Shown piece after piece: positions 1 through 6,941 of a stretch of DNA of 11,098 nt. Positions within the stretch are counted from its first letter, which is position 1, and each line of letters starts with the position of its first letter. Below the pieces are notes generated by a model. That model worked only from the letters and a program-made list of their open reading frames with translations, was not told where the DNA came from and did no database searches. The position numbers and the translations under genes are program-made. Source of the stretch: JBAXAB01 sp043718245. GTDB lineage: Bacteria > Patescibacteriota > Minisyncoccia > Phycocordibacterales > CAIZLB01. The DNA lies in NCBI GenBank assembly GCA_043718245.1, contig JAYSWB010000051.1:1-11098 (forward strand). Direction: 5' to 3'.

Positions 1-47
1 CTAACTTAGACCGTTAGGTCAGCGTCACTTGATTATCTATTACTAGA

Positions 48-1859
48 TTATCGTGTGAACTGAACAGCGGCAGATGTCTTGAAGTCATCCAATCCGTAAG
101 TCTGAGTTGTAGAACCGGATCCAGCGTTCCATACGATGCTAGATAGAGCTGCATTGTATAGACCGTTAGTAAGTGCTCCTGATGGGTTGATAGATGCAGT
201 TACTGTTACGTTCGCAGTCGAACCGTCAGCAATTGCATTGTTAGGGATAGTTACAACACTAACACTTGAACCCAATGAAGTACTTGTAGCTGTGTAGTTA
301 GTTCCGTTAGAGAATACAACCTGGAAGTCTGCGTTTGAAGGCAATACTACGTTTCCTCCCAATGCCTGGATTGTTAGAGGGAATGTAGCTGTCATAGTTG
401 TAGTTCCTACTCCGGCTACAGTCTGAGTCGCAACTGAGATTGTAGGAGCAGAAGCAAGCTTGATCACAGCAGCCTTTGTGTAAACGTATTGGTTAACGTT
501 AGTCACAGTAGTTGCAGTTGATGAAGAGTTTCCGTTTGGAGTTAAGTACGCAACTGAGTTAACAGTTGTCGAAGCGAAAGTACCAGTAGTTGTGTTTGAA
601 GGGAAATCAGCAGAGATAGTGTAAGTTACAGGTGTATCGTTTCCTGGGACAACTGATCCATTTGATGTATCAAGGTTGTCGAAAGAAAGAGATGACGAGT
701 AAGACTTAGACTTGATCAAAGTTGTACCCTTGTACAAATACAATGTTGTAGGAGCAGTTCCTCCAGTGCTAACAGATGTAGATGCATTAACAGTCAACAA
801 TGTTGAATCTCCAGAAGTTGACTTCAAGCTGAATTGAGCCAAAGTAACGTTCTGTAGAGCGTCCTGTCCGTTAACTCGGTAGTTCATAGAACGTAGAGTT
901 GTAGCAGGAGCTGACATTGTCAATGTAGAGATACCAGGCTTAAGGAATGAGTGAGTTCTAGTCAAAGCGTCAGCTGAGTAGAAGCTAGAGATTCCATTTC
1001 CTGATACTGCTCGGATTGATGAAGTCAAGTATCCATCAATAACAACTGTTCGAGTTGTATCAATTGAATTTGTTGAGAATGAGAAAGTCAAAACCTTAGT
1101 AGTATCCTTAGGAACCATAAAGTTTAGACCTGAGATTCTCAAGTAGTACAACTGACTCTGATCTCGTGTGAATGTAGTTGAGTTAACAGGGATTGTTGCA
1201 ATAACATTTGAACCATCCCATACCTTGATTGTGTTAATCAAAGTTGAAGGATTTTCAGCAGTAGAACCTGTAACTGAAACCTGAAGGTCAACAGTCTGAA
1301 CTGCTACATCAGCGATACGAGCCTTGAATTCAAGACCGTAAACTGGAACGTCAACTGAAGTCTTGATGTTCGAGTTCTCAGTTGGGTTTGAAGCCAATCT
1401 AACATCTAGTGAACCTTCAGCACCTGAAGTTGTTGTTGTAGTTGTAGTTGTAGTAGTTGTAGTACAAGCTGCACCAGTCATACTATTGAACAAAGCACCT
1501 ACTGGACATCCAGCAGTTGTAGTTGTAGTAGTAGTTCCTCCCATAGAATCAGCATTTGCTGCTGCTCTTGTGATAGGACCAAAGTATCCAGCTGTTGGCT
1601 GAATTCCCTTAACGATTTGGTAAGCGGCTACGGCTGACTTTGTAAGTCCTCCGAAGTAACCCATAGATACACCAGCAGGCATTGTAAGGTGTCCTTTAGA
1701 CACCAAAAATGACTGAAGTGCAACAACAGCTGAGCCTGTGCTTCCAACTGTTAGAGTTGTGTTGAATGTGCCTGACATTGACTGAGCGCTAGCTGCTACC
1801 GGAGCAACAACTGAAAGCACAAGTGCCAATGAAAGTACAATCGATGATATTCTTTTCAT
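48..1859 (-). CDS. Secreted peptidoglycan-binding surface protein, candidate S-layer-like protein
   Basis: A 603-aa exported protein. Residues 1-25 are a signal peptide (Lys-Arg start, hydrophobic core, cleavage predicted after AASA). Residues about 37-104 form a peptidoglycan-binding_1-type domain: the LTVGSTGSAVVALQSFL half is followed by two GYFG...T repeats typical of this fold. A 7-Thr linker, a two-Cys segment (C118 and C132 around PVGALFNSMTGA) and a 12-Thr linker follow. The remaining ~450 residues are rich in Ser, Thr, Val and Asn with alternating beta pattern and no catalytic motif visible, so they are probably stacked beta-sandwich domains. The role as cell-wall-anchored surface coat is inference from export, wall-binding domain, size and composition; an adhesin or pilus-like role is also possible. 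The ATG at 1857-1859 gives a clean signal peptide. There is no Shine-Dalgarno; the leader is long and structured with a strong promoter, which fits high expression. Confidence 0.85.
   Translation of the reverse strand: MKRISSIVLSLALVLSVVAPVAASAQSMSGTFNTTLTVGSTGSAVVALQSFLVSKGHLTMPAGVSMGYFGGLTKSAVAAYQIVKGIQPTAGYFGPITRAAANADSMGGTTTTTTTAGCPVGALFNSMTGAACTTTTTTTTTTTTSGAEGSLDVRLASNPTENSNIKTSVDVPVYGLEFKARIADVAVQTVDLQVSVTGSTAENPSTLINTIKVWDGSNVIATIPVNSTTFTRDQSQLYYLRISGLNFMVPKDTTKVLTFSFSTNSIDTTRTVVIDGYLTSSIRAVSGNGISSFYSADALTRTHSFLKPGISTLTMSAPATTLRSMNYRVNGQDALQNVTLAQFSLKSTSGDSTLLTVNASTSVSTGGTAPTTLYLYKGTTLIKSKSYSSSLSFDNLDTSNGSVVPGNDTPVTYTISADFPSNTTTGTFASTTVNSVAYLTPNGNSSSTATTVTNVNQYVYTKAAVIKLASAPTISVATQTVAGVGTTTMTATFPLTIQALGGNVVLPSNADFQVVFSNGTNYTATSTSLGSSVSVVTIPNNAIADGSTANVTVTASINPSGALTNGLYNAALSSIVWNAGSGSTTQTYGLDDFKTSAAVQFTR
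1428..1463 (-). repeat. Triplet repeat encoding a 12-threonine linker
   Basis: Twelve consecutive Thr codons (residues 133-144), a mix of ACA and ACT. Because the unit is three bases, slippage would lengthen or shorten the linker without breaking the frame. It lies just after C132 and before the beta-rich body, so it probably acts as an extended, possibly glycosylated spacer. Glycosylation is inference only. Confidence 0.9.
1515..1535 (-). repeat. Triplet repeat encoding a 7-threonine linker
   Basis: Seven consecutive Thr codons (residues 109-115) between the peptidoglycan-binding domain and the two-Cys segment. It has the same codon mix as the 12-Thr tract, so the two probably share origin or are both shaped by slippage. 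Confidence 0.88.
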
Positions 1860-1985
1860 TTTGTAAATTTATTAATTAAGCTTAACTTTTGTAATAGAAG
1901 ATGCGAACTTGCTTTACTTTATAATTTTTTATAATGCGCAAGCGCCCATCTTCTCCGGGTCAAGATCTTATGAACCCGCAATGGA
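1860..1985 (-). promoter_or_regulatory. Long structured 5' leader of the surface-protein gene
   Basis: From the predicted start site (about 1985) to the ATG there are roughly 125 nt, long for this compact genome. Reading 5' to 3' on the minus strand it can form a hairpin from 1971-1978 with 1956-1962 (CGGGT/ACCCG core), then an 8-bp perfect outer stem AGAAGATG (1947-1954) with CATCTTCT (1896-1903). That stem encloses a GCGC-TT-GCGC hairpin (1936-1945) and an AT-rich stretch. An unstructured A/T-rich segment of about 35 nt then leads to the start codon. No U-tract follows any of the hairpins, so these are not obvious terminators. Stabilisation of an abundant mRNA is the simplest reading (inference). 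Confidence 0.5.
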
Positions 1986-1991
1986 CTTCTA

Positions 1992-2020
1992 TATATAGTT
2001 AGAAATACAATGCGGGTCAA
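1992..2020 (-). promoter_or_regulatory. Sigma70-type promoter for the surface-protein gene
   Basis: On the minus strand a -35 box TTGACC (2015-2020) and a -10 box TATATA (1992-1997) are separated by exactly 17 bp. This is the best-matching promoter in the window by eye. It predicts transcription from about position 1985 toward the gene ending at 48. The stretch between it and the start codon is the structured leader. Confidence 0.6.
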
Positions 2021-2037
2021 CAAAAGCACGCCCTTCA

Positions 2038-2053
2038 AGAACTATGACGTTCT
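2038..2053. promoter_or_regulatory. Inverted repeat AGAAC-N6-GTTCT upstream of the surface-protein promoter
   Basis: Perfect 5-bp arms (2038-2042 and 2049-2053) around 6 bp, centred about 28 bp upstream of the -35 box. Spacing and symmetry fit a binding site for a dimeric regulator, but arms this short can occur by chance and I did not see a second copy upstream of ftsK or the wHTH gene. Functional status is inference. Confidence 0.25.
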
Positions 2054-2170
2054 ATGAAACCTAATATTACAGTTTATAGTGTGATTGTACAAGGGTTTCT
2101 GGGGATATCTATTGACAGAGATTGGAAAGGATATTGTCCATAATGGGTGTCCTAAATGACCTATATACAA

Positions 2171-2195
2171 TATATAGCATAATTATGGCTATATA
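2171..2195. repeat. 25-bp AT-rich palindrome just past the wHTH gene
   Basis: Arms TATATAGC (2171-2178) and GCTATATA (2188-2195) are perfect complements around a 9-bp centre that is itself nearly self-complementary. It begins 7 bp past the stop codon of the minus-strand gene at 2203-2928. It could be a weak terminator or 3'-end stabilising hairpin for that gene, although there is no clear U-tract after it. An operator is the alternative. The rest of 2041-2170 shows nothing I can assign. Confidence 0.4.
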
Positions 2196-2202
2196 TCAAT
2201 GG

Positions 2203-2928
2203 TTATTGGGAAATCAATGAATATCTACTCCATCGTCTTTCGCCCTCTTTTTTAAGGAGTCCTCCCGCCACCATGTCCAAGAGTTCACGCTGAACTGTCT
2301 TTTCACTGCATCCAATCACACCTTCTGCAATATCTTTTATTGAAGCATTCACCTTGCTTTTTATAGTACTGAGGATTGCACTTCTTCGCTCTGCTTTTCT
2401 TTTGTCAGAAGTATCAGAGACCTGAGGCGAATGCCTACTTTCATGAGTATTTTTTTTAGGAGCAACATGGGTCTCAGATTTCACTTCGCTTCCAAAAAAA
2501 GATTCATCTAGGACAAAATGCTTGCCCAATCTTGAAGGCATTTCCCTTTCTTCTATAACAGACACGAGGGCGTGAATTTCGGCACATAGGACAGAATGAT
2601 TCATTTGAGATTCGATTCCAGAAAACATTGCAATCTCTGAAAATGAGATCAGGGAAAGATTTGTCTTAATGATATTGTTTAAAAGACTTTTTCTTTCGGG
2701 TGATGGTTCTGTGCTCAAAGACAAGACTTGGGATACCAAATCACAGGCAAGTTCGCGCATTCTGGCTTTTATCGGTTCCTTGCTGTCAAAGAAGTCAGTA
2801 ATGAGGTATATAGCCCTTGATATACCGTGAGATTTCTTATGAACATACATAAGGTATTCGTTGTTTAAAAATAGTGTCTTATATCCAATATCCTGGAGGT
2901 TTTTTGCGGTGATTTTTTGTTCGTTCAT
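2203..2928 (-). CDS. Winged-helix DNA-binding protein (DeoR/HTH-like C-terminus), function unknown
   Basis: A 241-aa protein with two parts. Residues ~1-145 are predicted mostly helical with no motif I recognise. Residues ~146-180 are a charged, probably disordered linker. Residues ~181-238 form a winged helix-turn-helix: a helix at RRSAILSTIKSK, a second around IKDIAEGV, a recognition helix at CSEKTVQRELLDMV, and a wing at LLKKEGERRWSRYSL. The pattern resembles DeoR-type or MarR-like domains. The ATG at 2926-2928 has no Shine-Dalgarno, only an A/T-rich leader. It is divergent from ftsK across about 180 bp, so it may regulate that cluster or itself; this is inference from orientation only. 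No effector-binding domain is recognisable, so the signal it senses is unknown. Confidence 0.75.
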   Translation of the reverse strand: MNEQKITAKNLQDIGYKTLFLNNEYLMYVHKKSHGISRAIYLITDFFDSKEPIKARMRELACDLVSQVLSLSTEPSPERKSLLNNIIKTNLSLISFSEIAMFSGIESQMNHSVLCAEIHALVSVIEEREMPSRLGKHFVLDESFFGSEVKSETHVAPKKNTHESRHSPQVSDTSDKRKAERRSAILSTIKSKVNASIKDIAEGVIGCSEKTVQRELLDMVAGGLLKKEGERRWSRYSLISQ

Positions 2929-3021
2929 GTCTTTAAATTAGTTTAATAAATAGTAAATTTGTCTTATAAAAATGTTTTCCTGAAATATGGCTTTTATGCG
3001 AGTTGTCGTTTAGGATTTTTC

Positions 3022-3052
3022 GAGTGTCCTATTACTGGGCTCAGTATATATA
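3022..3052 (+). promoter_or_regulatory. Weak candidate promoter for the ftsK cluster
   Basis: A TATATATA run (3045-3052) gives a good -10 box, but the hexamer about 17 bp upstream (GAGTGT) is a poor -35. If used, transcription would start near 3058-3060, upstream of ATG 3091 and ATG 3109 but downstream of the TTG at 2959. It would therefore argue against the longest reading frame. Low confidence because only the -10 is convincing. Confidence 0.28.
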
Positions 3053-3108
3053 AGACATTAATAAATGCAACTTTTTTATGTGAGGTCTTGATGCTATTAT
3101 TTGGATAT

Positions 3109-5439
3109 ATGGCAAAAAAGAAAAGAAAGATAGATGTCGACGAAGCGGAAGGCGGTGCCTTTGGTGATCTCGGTCATTCAACAATTCAAAGCGTATGGGG
3201 AATACTACTGTTTTTATTATCAATATTTTTTATTATTTCAGCATTCGGTAAGGCAGGGCTTGTTGGTGAAAAGATGCACCAGTGGTTATCATCCTTTTTA
3301 GGGCTCGGATACTACCTCGTTCCCCTACTGTTATTAATACTGTCTATGTCGTTTTTTGCTGATAGAGAAAGGACATTTCCCACTTCGAAACTTATTGGAT
3401 CTTTTATCTTTTTTGTGTCAGGTCTTGGATTCTTTTCTATGCTGTCTACAGGTAGAGGTGGATTTTTAGGAGACTTGATTATCAAGCCTTTGATTCCCTT
3501 ATTTGATCGACCTGTGACTTATATATTTCTTGTAGGACTAATTATTATCTCGATGATAGTTATTTTTGATACTGCAATTAAGAAGGAGTATTTCTTTTTC
3601 TGGCGTCTTTTAAGAAAAAATGTGGGGGGTGTGGATAACTTGAACGGAGAGGTTTTAGACGCAAATGAAGCTAACAAATTGGACAAGGCAACAGCGGCTA
3701 TAAAAGACAAAAATAAAGATACGCCTGCGGATGATTCGGAAGATAATTCAAAGGACAAGAACGGTAAAGTTCAAAAGGACACTCCTAAGAACGTTGTAAA
3801 CAAAGGTAGCGGTGGTGATCTTAAGGACTCGGCACTTCCAAACATCCTCATAAGAAAGAGTGTCCTCCTGGGTAAGAAGTGGGAATTCCCACCACTGTCT
3901 TTACTTGAAAGGGACAGCGGAAAACCAGATGTTGGAGACATAAAGGCCAATGCGAATATTATCAAAAGGACTCTGCAAAACTTTGGAATCGACGTAGAGA
4001 TGGACGAAGTTTCTATAGGACCATCGGTTACCCGTTACGCACTTAAACCAGCCGAGGGCGTAAAACTTTCTCGTATATTAGGACTTCAAAACAACCTTTC
4101 ACTTGCTCTTGCTGCGCACCCAATTCGAATCGAAGCACCAATTCCAGGTAAATCTCTCGTTGGTATTGAAATTCCAAACAGTGTCAAGACGATGGTTCGG
4201 TTGGGATCATTGTTAAATGAAGAGGATTATAAAAACTCTACAAAGCCATTATATGTCGCACTTGGAAAGAGCATCTCCGGAAAGTCATATTTTGATGACT
4301 TGGCAAAAATGCCGCACCTTTTGATTGCTGGGGCGACGGGTTCTGGAAAATCTGTAACTATTCACACAGTAATTACTTCCCTACTGTATAGAAATGCACC
4401 AGACAATTTGAAATTAATTATGATCGATCCAAAGCGAGTAGAGCTGACACTTTACAATAAGATCCCCCACCTTTTGACACCGGTTATTACTGATGCCAAA
4501 AAAGCCATCCTTGCTCTCCGTTGGGCGGCCAAGGAAATGGATAGACGATATGACATCTTGGAAAAGAGCTCTGTTCGAGACATTGCTTCATACCACAAAA
4601 ATATTCTCCTACCGGAACTTGAAAAAATTAAGGGGGATAAAAATTTGAAAGTGGTTGGAACAGGTGATGATGAAATGATTGAAGTAGAGGAAAAACTTCC
4701 AGACAGCATGCCATACATTGTGATTGTAATCGACGAGTTGGCCGACATTATGCAAACTTATCCACGTGAATTGGAATCTGCCATTGTTCGCCTAGCGCAA
4801 ATGTCACGAGCGGTGGGAATTCACCTTATCCTTTCTACTCAACGCCCATCGGTTAATGTCATTACGGGACTTATCAAAGCGAACGTTCCCTCAAGAATTG
4901 CTCTTCAGGTAGCTTCACAAATTGATTCTAGGACCATTCTTGACATGAGAGGAGCCGAAGAATTGTTAGGTGCCGGAGATATGTTGTATCTATCTGCTGA
5001 AATGTCATCCCCTCGTCGTATTCAGTCTGCATTTATGTCAGAAACTGAATTAAAAAAGGTTGTGAAGCATTTGATCGACCACACGGATTCAACAACGGAG
5101 GAGATTCAAATTATGAACGAAGAGAACGGGGGCTCTGCAGTGAATGACCCAATATTCAATGCTGCGGCTGAAAGTGGAGTGGACCCAGAAGATGATGACG
5201 AACTGTACCAGGAGGCGAAAGAAATGGTTATGCAGGTTGGTAAGGCTTCGACTTCGTATATACAGAGGAAATTACGCGTCGGGTATGCTCGCGCAGCACG
5301 ATTGATGGATATATTGGAAGAACGCGGTGTAATCGGCCCTGCTGATGGCGCAAGACCTCGTGAAGTTATTGGATACGGAGGCGGAAACCAGACAGAAGGT
5401 GGCGAGGAAGATGACAGTTCAACAGAAATTAAGCAATAA
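3109..5439 (+). CDS. ftsK: DNA translocase FtsK/SpoIIIE
   Basis: A membrane-anchored hexameric ATPase that pumps chromosomal DNA through the division septum. From this start it is 776 aa. Four transmembrane helices lie at about 28-46, 61-83, 95-112 and 135-156. A short charged linker (~170-240) follows, far shorter than in E. coli. The alpha domain is near 275-400. The motor has Walker A GATGSGKS (408-415) and Walker B VIVIDE with D542/E543. A gamma winged-helix domain lies at ~695-752. A charged insertion (~505-535) precedes Walker B. Start choice: MAKKKRK at 3109 looks like the family's usual N-terminus. ATG 3091 is an alternative, with GAGG at 3082-3085 five bases upstream, and the frame stays open back to a TTG at 2959. 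First gene of a cluster with the next two genes. Confidence 0.95.
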   Translation: MAKKKRKIDVDEAEGGAFGDLGHSTIQSVWGILLFLLSIFFIISAFGKAGLVGEKMHQWLSSFLGLGYYLVPLLLLILSMSFFADRERTFPTSKLIGSFIFFVSGLGFFSMLSTGRGGFLGDLIIKPLIPLFDRPVTYIFLVGLIIISMIVIFDTAIKKEYFFFWRLLRKNVGGVDNLNGEVLDANEANKLDKATAAIKDKNKDTPADDSEDNSKDKNGKVQKDTPKNVVNKGSGGDLKDSALPNILIRKSVLLGKKWEFPPLSLLERDSGKPDVGDIKANANIIKRTLQNFGIDVEMDEVSIGPSVTRYALKPAEGVKLSRILGLQNNLSLALAAHPIRIEAPIPGKSLVGIEIPNSVKTMVRLGSLLNEEDYKNSTKPLYVALGKSISGKSYFDDLAKMPHLLIAGATGSGKSVTIHTVITSLLYRNAPDNLKLIMIDPKRVELTLYNKIPHLLTPVITDAKKAILALRWAAKEMDRRYDILEKSSVRDIASYHKNILLPELEKIKGDKNLKVVGTGDDEMIEVEEKLPDSMPYIVIVIDELADIMQTYPRELESAIVRLAQMSRAVGIHLILSTQRPSVNVITGLIKANVPSRIALQVASQIDSRTILDMRGAEELLGAGDMLYLSAEMSSPRRIQSAFMSETELKKVVKHLIDHTDSTTEEIQIMNEENGGSAVNDPIFNAAAESGVDPEDDDELYQEAKEMVMQVGKASTSYIQRKLRVGYARAARLMDILEERGVIGPADGARPREVIGYGGGNQTEGGEEDDSSTEIKQ

Positions 5440-5466
5440 TTTATTAAAATTTAATCTATATATATT

Positions 5467-5829
5467 ATGGTAAGACTGTACGACGACGGAAAAGTAATAA
5501 TAAAAACCATTATAGTTCTGGCGTTCGTACTGTTTATTGCTGGTTATGGACTCTATCAATCCAAAAACCTCATATATGGCCCTAAAATTGCCTTGAATGA
5601 TGGTTTTAATGCGGGAACGGTAGTAAATGATGATATAATAACACTCAGCGGAACAGCTAAAAATATAGCCACGATTACCTTGGATGATCGCCCTATTTCT
5701 ATTGATGAAAACGGAGTGTTCAACGAGAAGATACTTCTCTTCCCTGGGTTAAATATCATCAAGCTCTTTGGTAAGGATAAATTCGGTGCAAGTACGGAGA
5801 AGAAGATCGAGGTTATTTATAAGATTTAA
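5467..5829 (+). CDS. Membrane-anchored Ig-like (glucodextranase-B-type) domain protein between ftsK and recA
   Basis: A 120-aa protein with one hydrophobic helix (residues 11-30, KTIIVLAFVLFIAGYGLY), a short spacer, and one beta-sandwich domain (~36-120). The domain carries the pattern LSGTAKN...TLDD...I..DENGVF.....LFPGLNIIKL.G.DKFG, typical of bacterial Ig-like or glucodextranase-B domains. The N-terminus has few positive charges and there is no evident cleavage site, so it is probably a signal anchor with the domain outside the membrane. It sits 27 nt after ftsK and 18 nt before recA, so co-transcription is very likely. Its role is unknown. An envelope or division-site protein would fit the ftsK link (inference). 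The ATG at 5467 has no Shine-Dalgarno, only an A/T-rich leader. Confidence 0.8.
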   Translation: MVRLYDDGKVIIKTIIVLAFVLFIAGYGLYQSKNLIYGPKIALNDGFNAGTVVNDDIITLSGTAKNIATITLDDRPISIDENGVFNEKILLFPGLNIIKLFGKDKFGASTEKKIEVIYKI

Positions 5830-5847
5830 AAGACAACAAAATTAAAT

Positions 5848-6909
5848 ATGAAGAAAAAAGCGAAAAAGACGGACAAGGAAGATTCTGAAAAGGTTGTGGA
5901 TAGAAACAATGCTTCAATCAGCGACACCTTAGCACAGATCAAAGGAAAGTTTGGTGATGATTCAATTATGACACTGGGCGAAAAACCAAAGGTAGACATT
6001 GACGTCATCCCTACTGGTTCAATCGGATTGGATGCAGCACTTGGCGTGGGCGGACTACCTCGAGGAAGAATTGTCGAAATTTTCGGACCTGAATCTTCTG
6101 GAAAGACCACCCTCGCCCTTCATGTGATTGCCCAGGCACAATTAAAAGGCGGAGTATGCGCATATATTGACGCAGAACATGCGATGGATCCAGATTATAC
6201 GGTCAAATTAGGAGTGAACATTGATAACCTTTTGATTTCACAACCAGATACTGGAGAGCAGGCTTTGGAAATCGTTGAAAGTTTGGTTCGAACAGGAAAG
6301 ATTGATGTAATTGTGATTGACTCGGTAGCGGCACTTACTCCAAAAGACGAGATCGAAGGTGATATGGGAGCGTTCCATGTTGGAAAACAGGCCCGATTGA
6401 TGTCACAGGCTTTGCGAAAGCTAACTGCCATTGTTGCGAAGAGTAAAACTATTGTTATTTTCATTAACCAAATTCGAATGCAGATTGGTGTGATGTTTGG
6501 AAATCCTGAGACTACTCCGGGAGGAAAGGCTTTGAAGTTCTATACTTCTATTCGATTAGATATTCGACGAATTGCACAGATCAAGAAGGGCGAAGAAATA
6601 ATGGGGGGTAGGACTAGGGTCAAAGTGGTAAAGAACAAAGTTGCGGCACCATTTAGACAGACAGAATTCGATTTGATGTACAACGAAGGGATTTCTCGTG
6701 AGGGTGAAATCATCGCATTGGGCGAAAAAATGGGACTTATTACAAAAACTGGTATCTCTTATTCTTATGGAGAAGTAAAATTGGGACGCGGATATGATGC
6801 GACAAGGCAATTTTTGAGGGAGAACAAGGATATTGCGGAGGAGGTTTTGGGAAAAATTAGACTGGGCTTGAAAGATCCGGCGCTCGTAAGTAGCAGTAGC
6901 GGAGAGTAA
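5848..6909 (+). CDS. recA: Recombinase RecA
   Basis: ATP-dependent strand-exchange protein for homologous recombination and DNA repair, 353 aa. Walker A is GPESSGKT (80-87). The catalytic Glu is E110 in YIDAEHA. Walker B is IDVIVIDSV (152-160). The DNA-binding L2 region is recognisable as INQIRMQIGVMFGNPETTPGG followed by KALKFYTS. The core is highly conserved. Two differences from E. coli RecA are visible: a lysine-rich N-terminal extension (MKKKAKKTDKEDSEK) and a short C-terminus ending SSSSGE without the long acidic tail that tunes DNA access in E. coli. It starts 18 nt after the upstream gene, with an A/T-rich leader and no Shine-Dalgarno. No LexA-type box is evident upstream, so SOS control is not supported here. 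Confidence 0.98.
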   Translation: MKKKAKKTDKEDSEKVVDRNNASISDTLAQIKGKFGDDSIMTLGEKPKVDIDVIPTGSIGLDAALGVGGLPRGRIVEIFGPESSGKTTLALHVIAQAQLKGGVCAYIDAEHAMDPDYTVKLGVNIDNLLISQPDTGEQALEIVESLVRTGKIDVIVIDSVAALTPKDEIEGDMGAFHVGKQARLMSQALRKLTAIVAKSKTIVIFINQIRMQIGVMFGNPETTPGGKALKFYTSIRLDIRRIAQIKKGEEIMGGRTRVKVVKNKVAAPFRQTEFDLMYNEGISREGEIIALGEKMGLITKTGISYSYGEVKLGRGYDATRQFLRENKDIAEEVLGKIRLGLKDPALVSSSSGE

Positions 6910-6910
6910 C

Positions 6911-6938
6911 TTGTTTTTTTAGAGTATTATAGTATAAT
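6911..6938 (+). promoter_or_regulatory. Promoter for the post-recA small RNA candidate
   Basis: A -35-like TTGTTT (6911-6916), a 16-bp spacer and a perfect -10 TATAAT (6933-6938). It begins two bases after the recA stop codon. The predicted start site (about 6942-6946) coincides with the left edge of the perfect inverted repeat. That alignment of promoter, stem and terminator is the main argument for an independent RNA gene. The T-run (6914-6920) could alternatively serve as part of a poor recA terminator. Confidence 0.55.
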
Positions 6939-6941
6939 GCA

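Noticed and set aside
31..52. Inverted repeat of 9-bp arms with one mismatch around the stop codon of the first gene, plus GACC-GTTA-GGTC at 9-20, as a terminator
   Set aside because: AT-rich or short stems with no U-tract after them inside the window; the real terminator may lie beyond the window edge.
1363..1602. Plus-strand open frame with a long polyvaline stretch opposite the surface-protein gene
   Set aside because: The polyvaline is just the complement of the Thr triplet tracts; no promoter or leader supports it and the minus-strand gene is convincing.
2113..2145. TTGACA on the plus strand as a promoter
   Set aside because: The nearest -10-like CATAAT is about 21 bp away and no plus-strand gene lies downstream before ftsK's own region.
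2959..3108. N-terminal extension of FtsK from a TTG start (50 extra residues)
   Set aside because: TTG start, no ribosome site, unusual residue composition, overlap with the likely promoter region, and a typical FtsK N-terminus at 3109.
5826..6110. Minus-strand open frame opposite the start of recA
   Set aside because: Shadow of recA; composition mirrors the complementary strand and no leader or promoter is seen.
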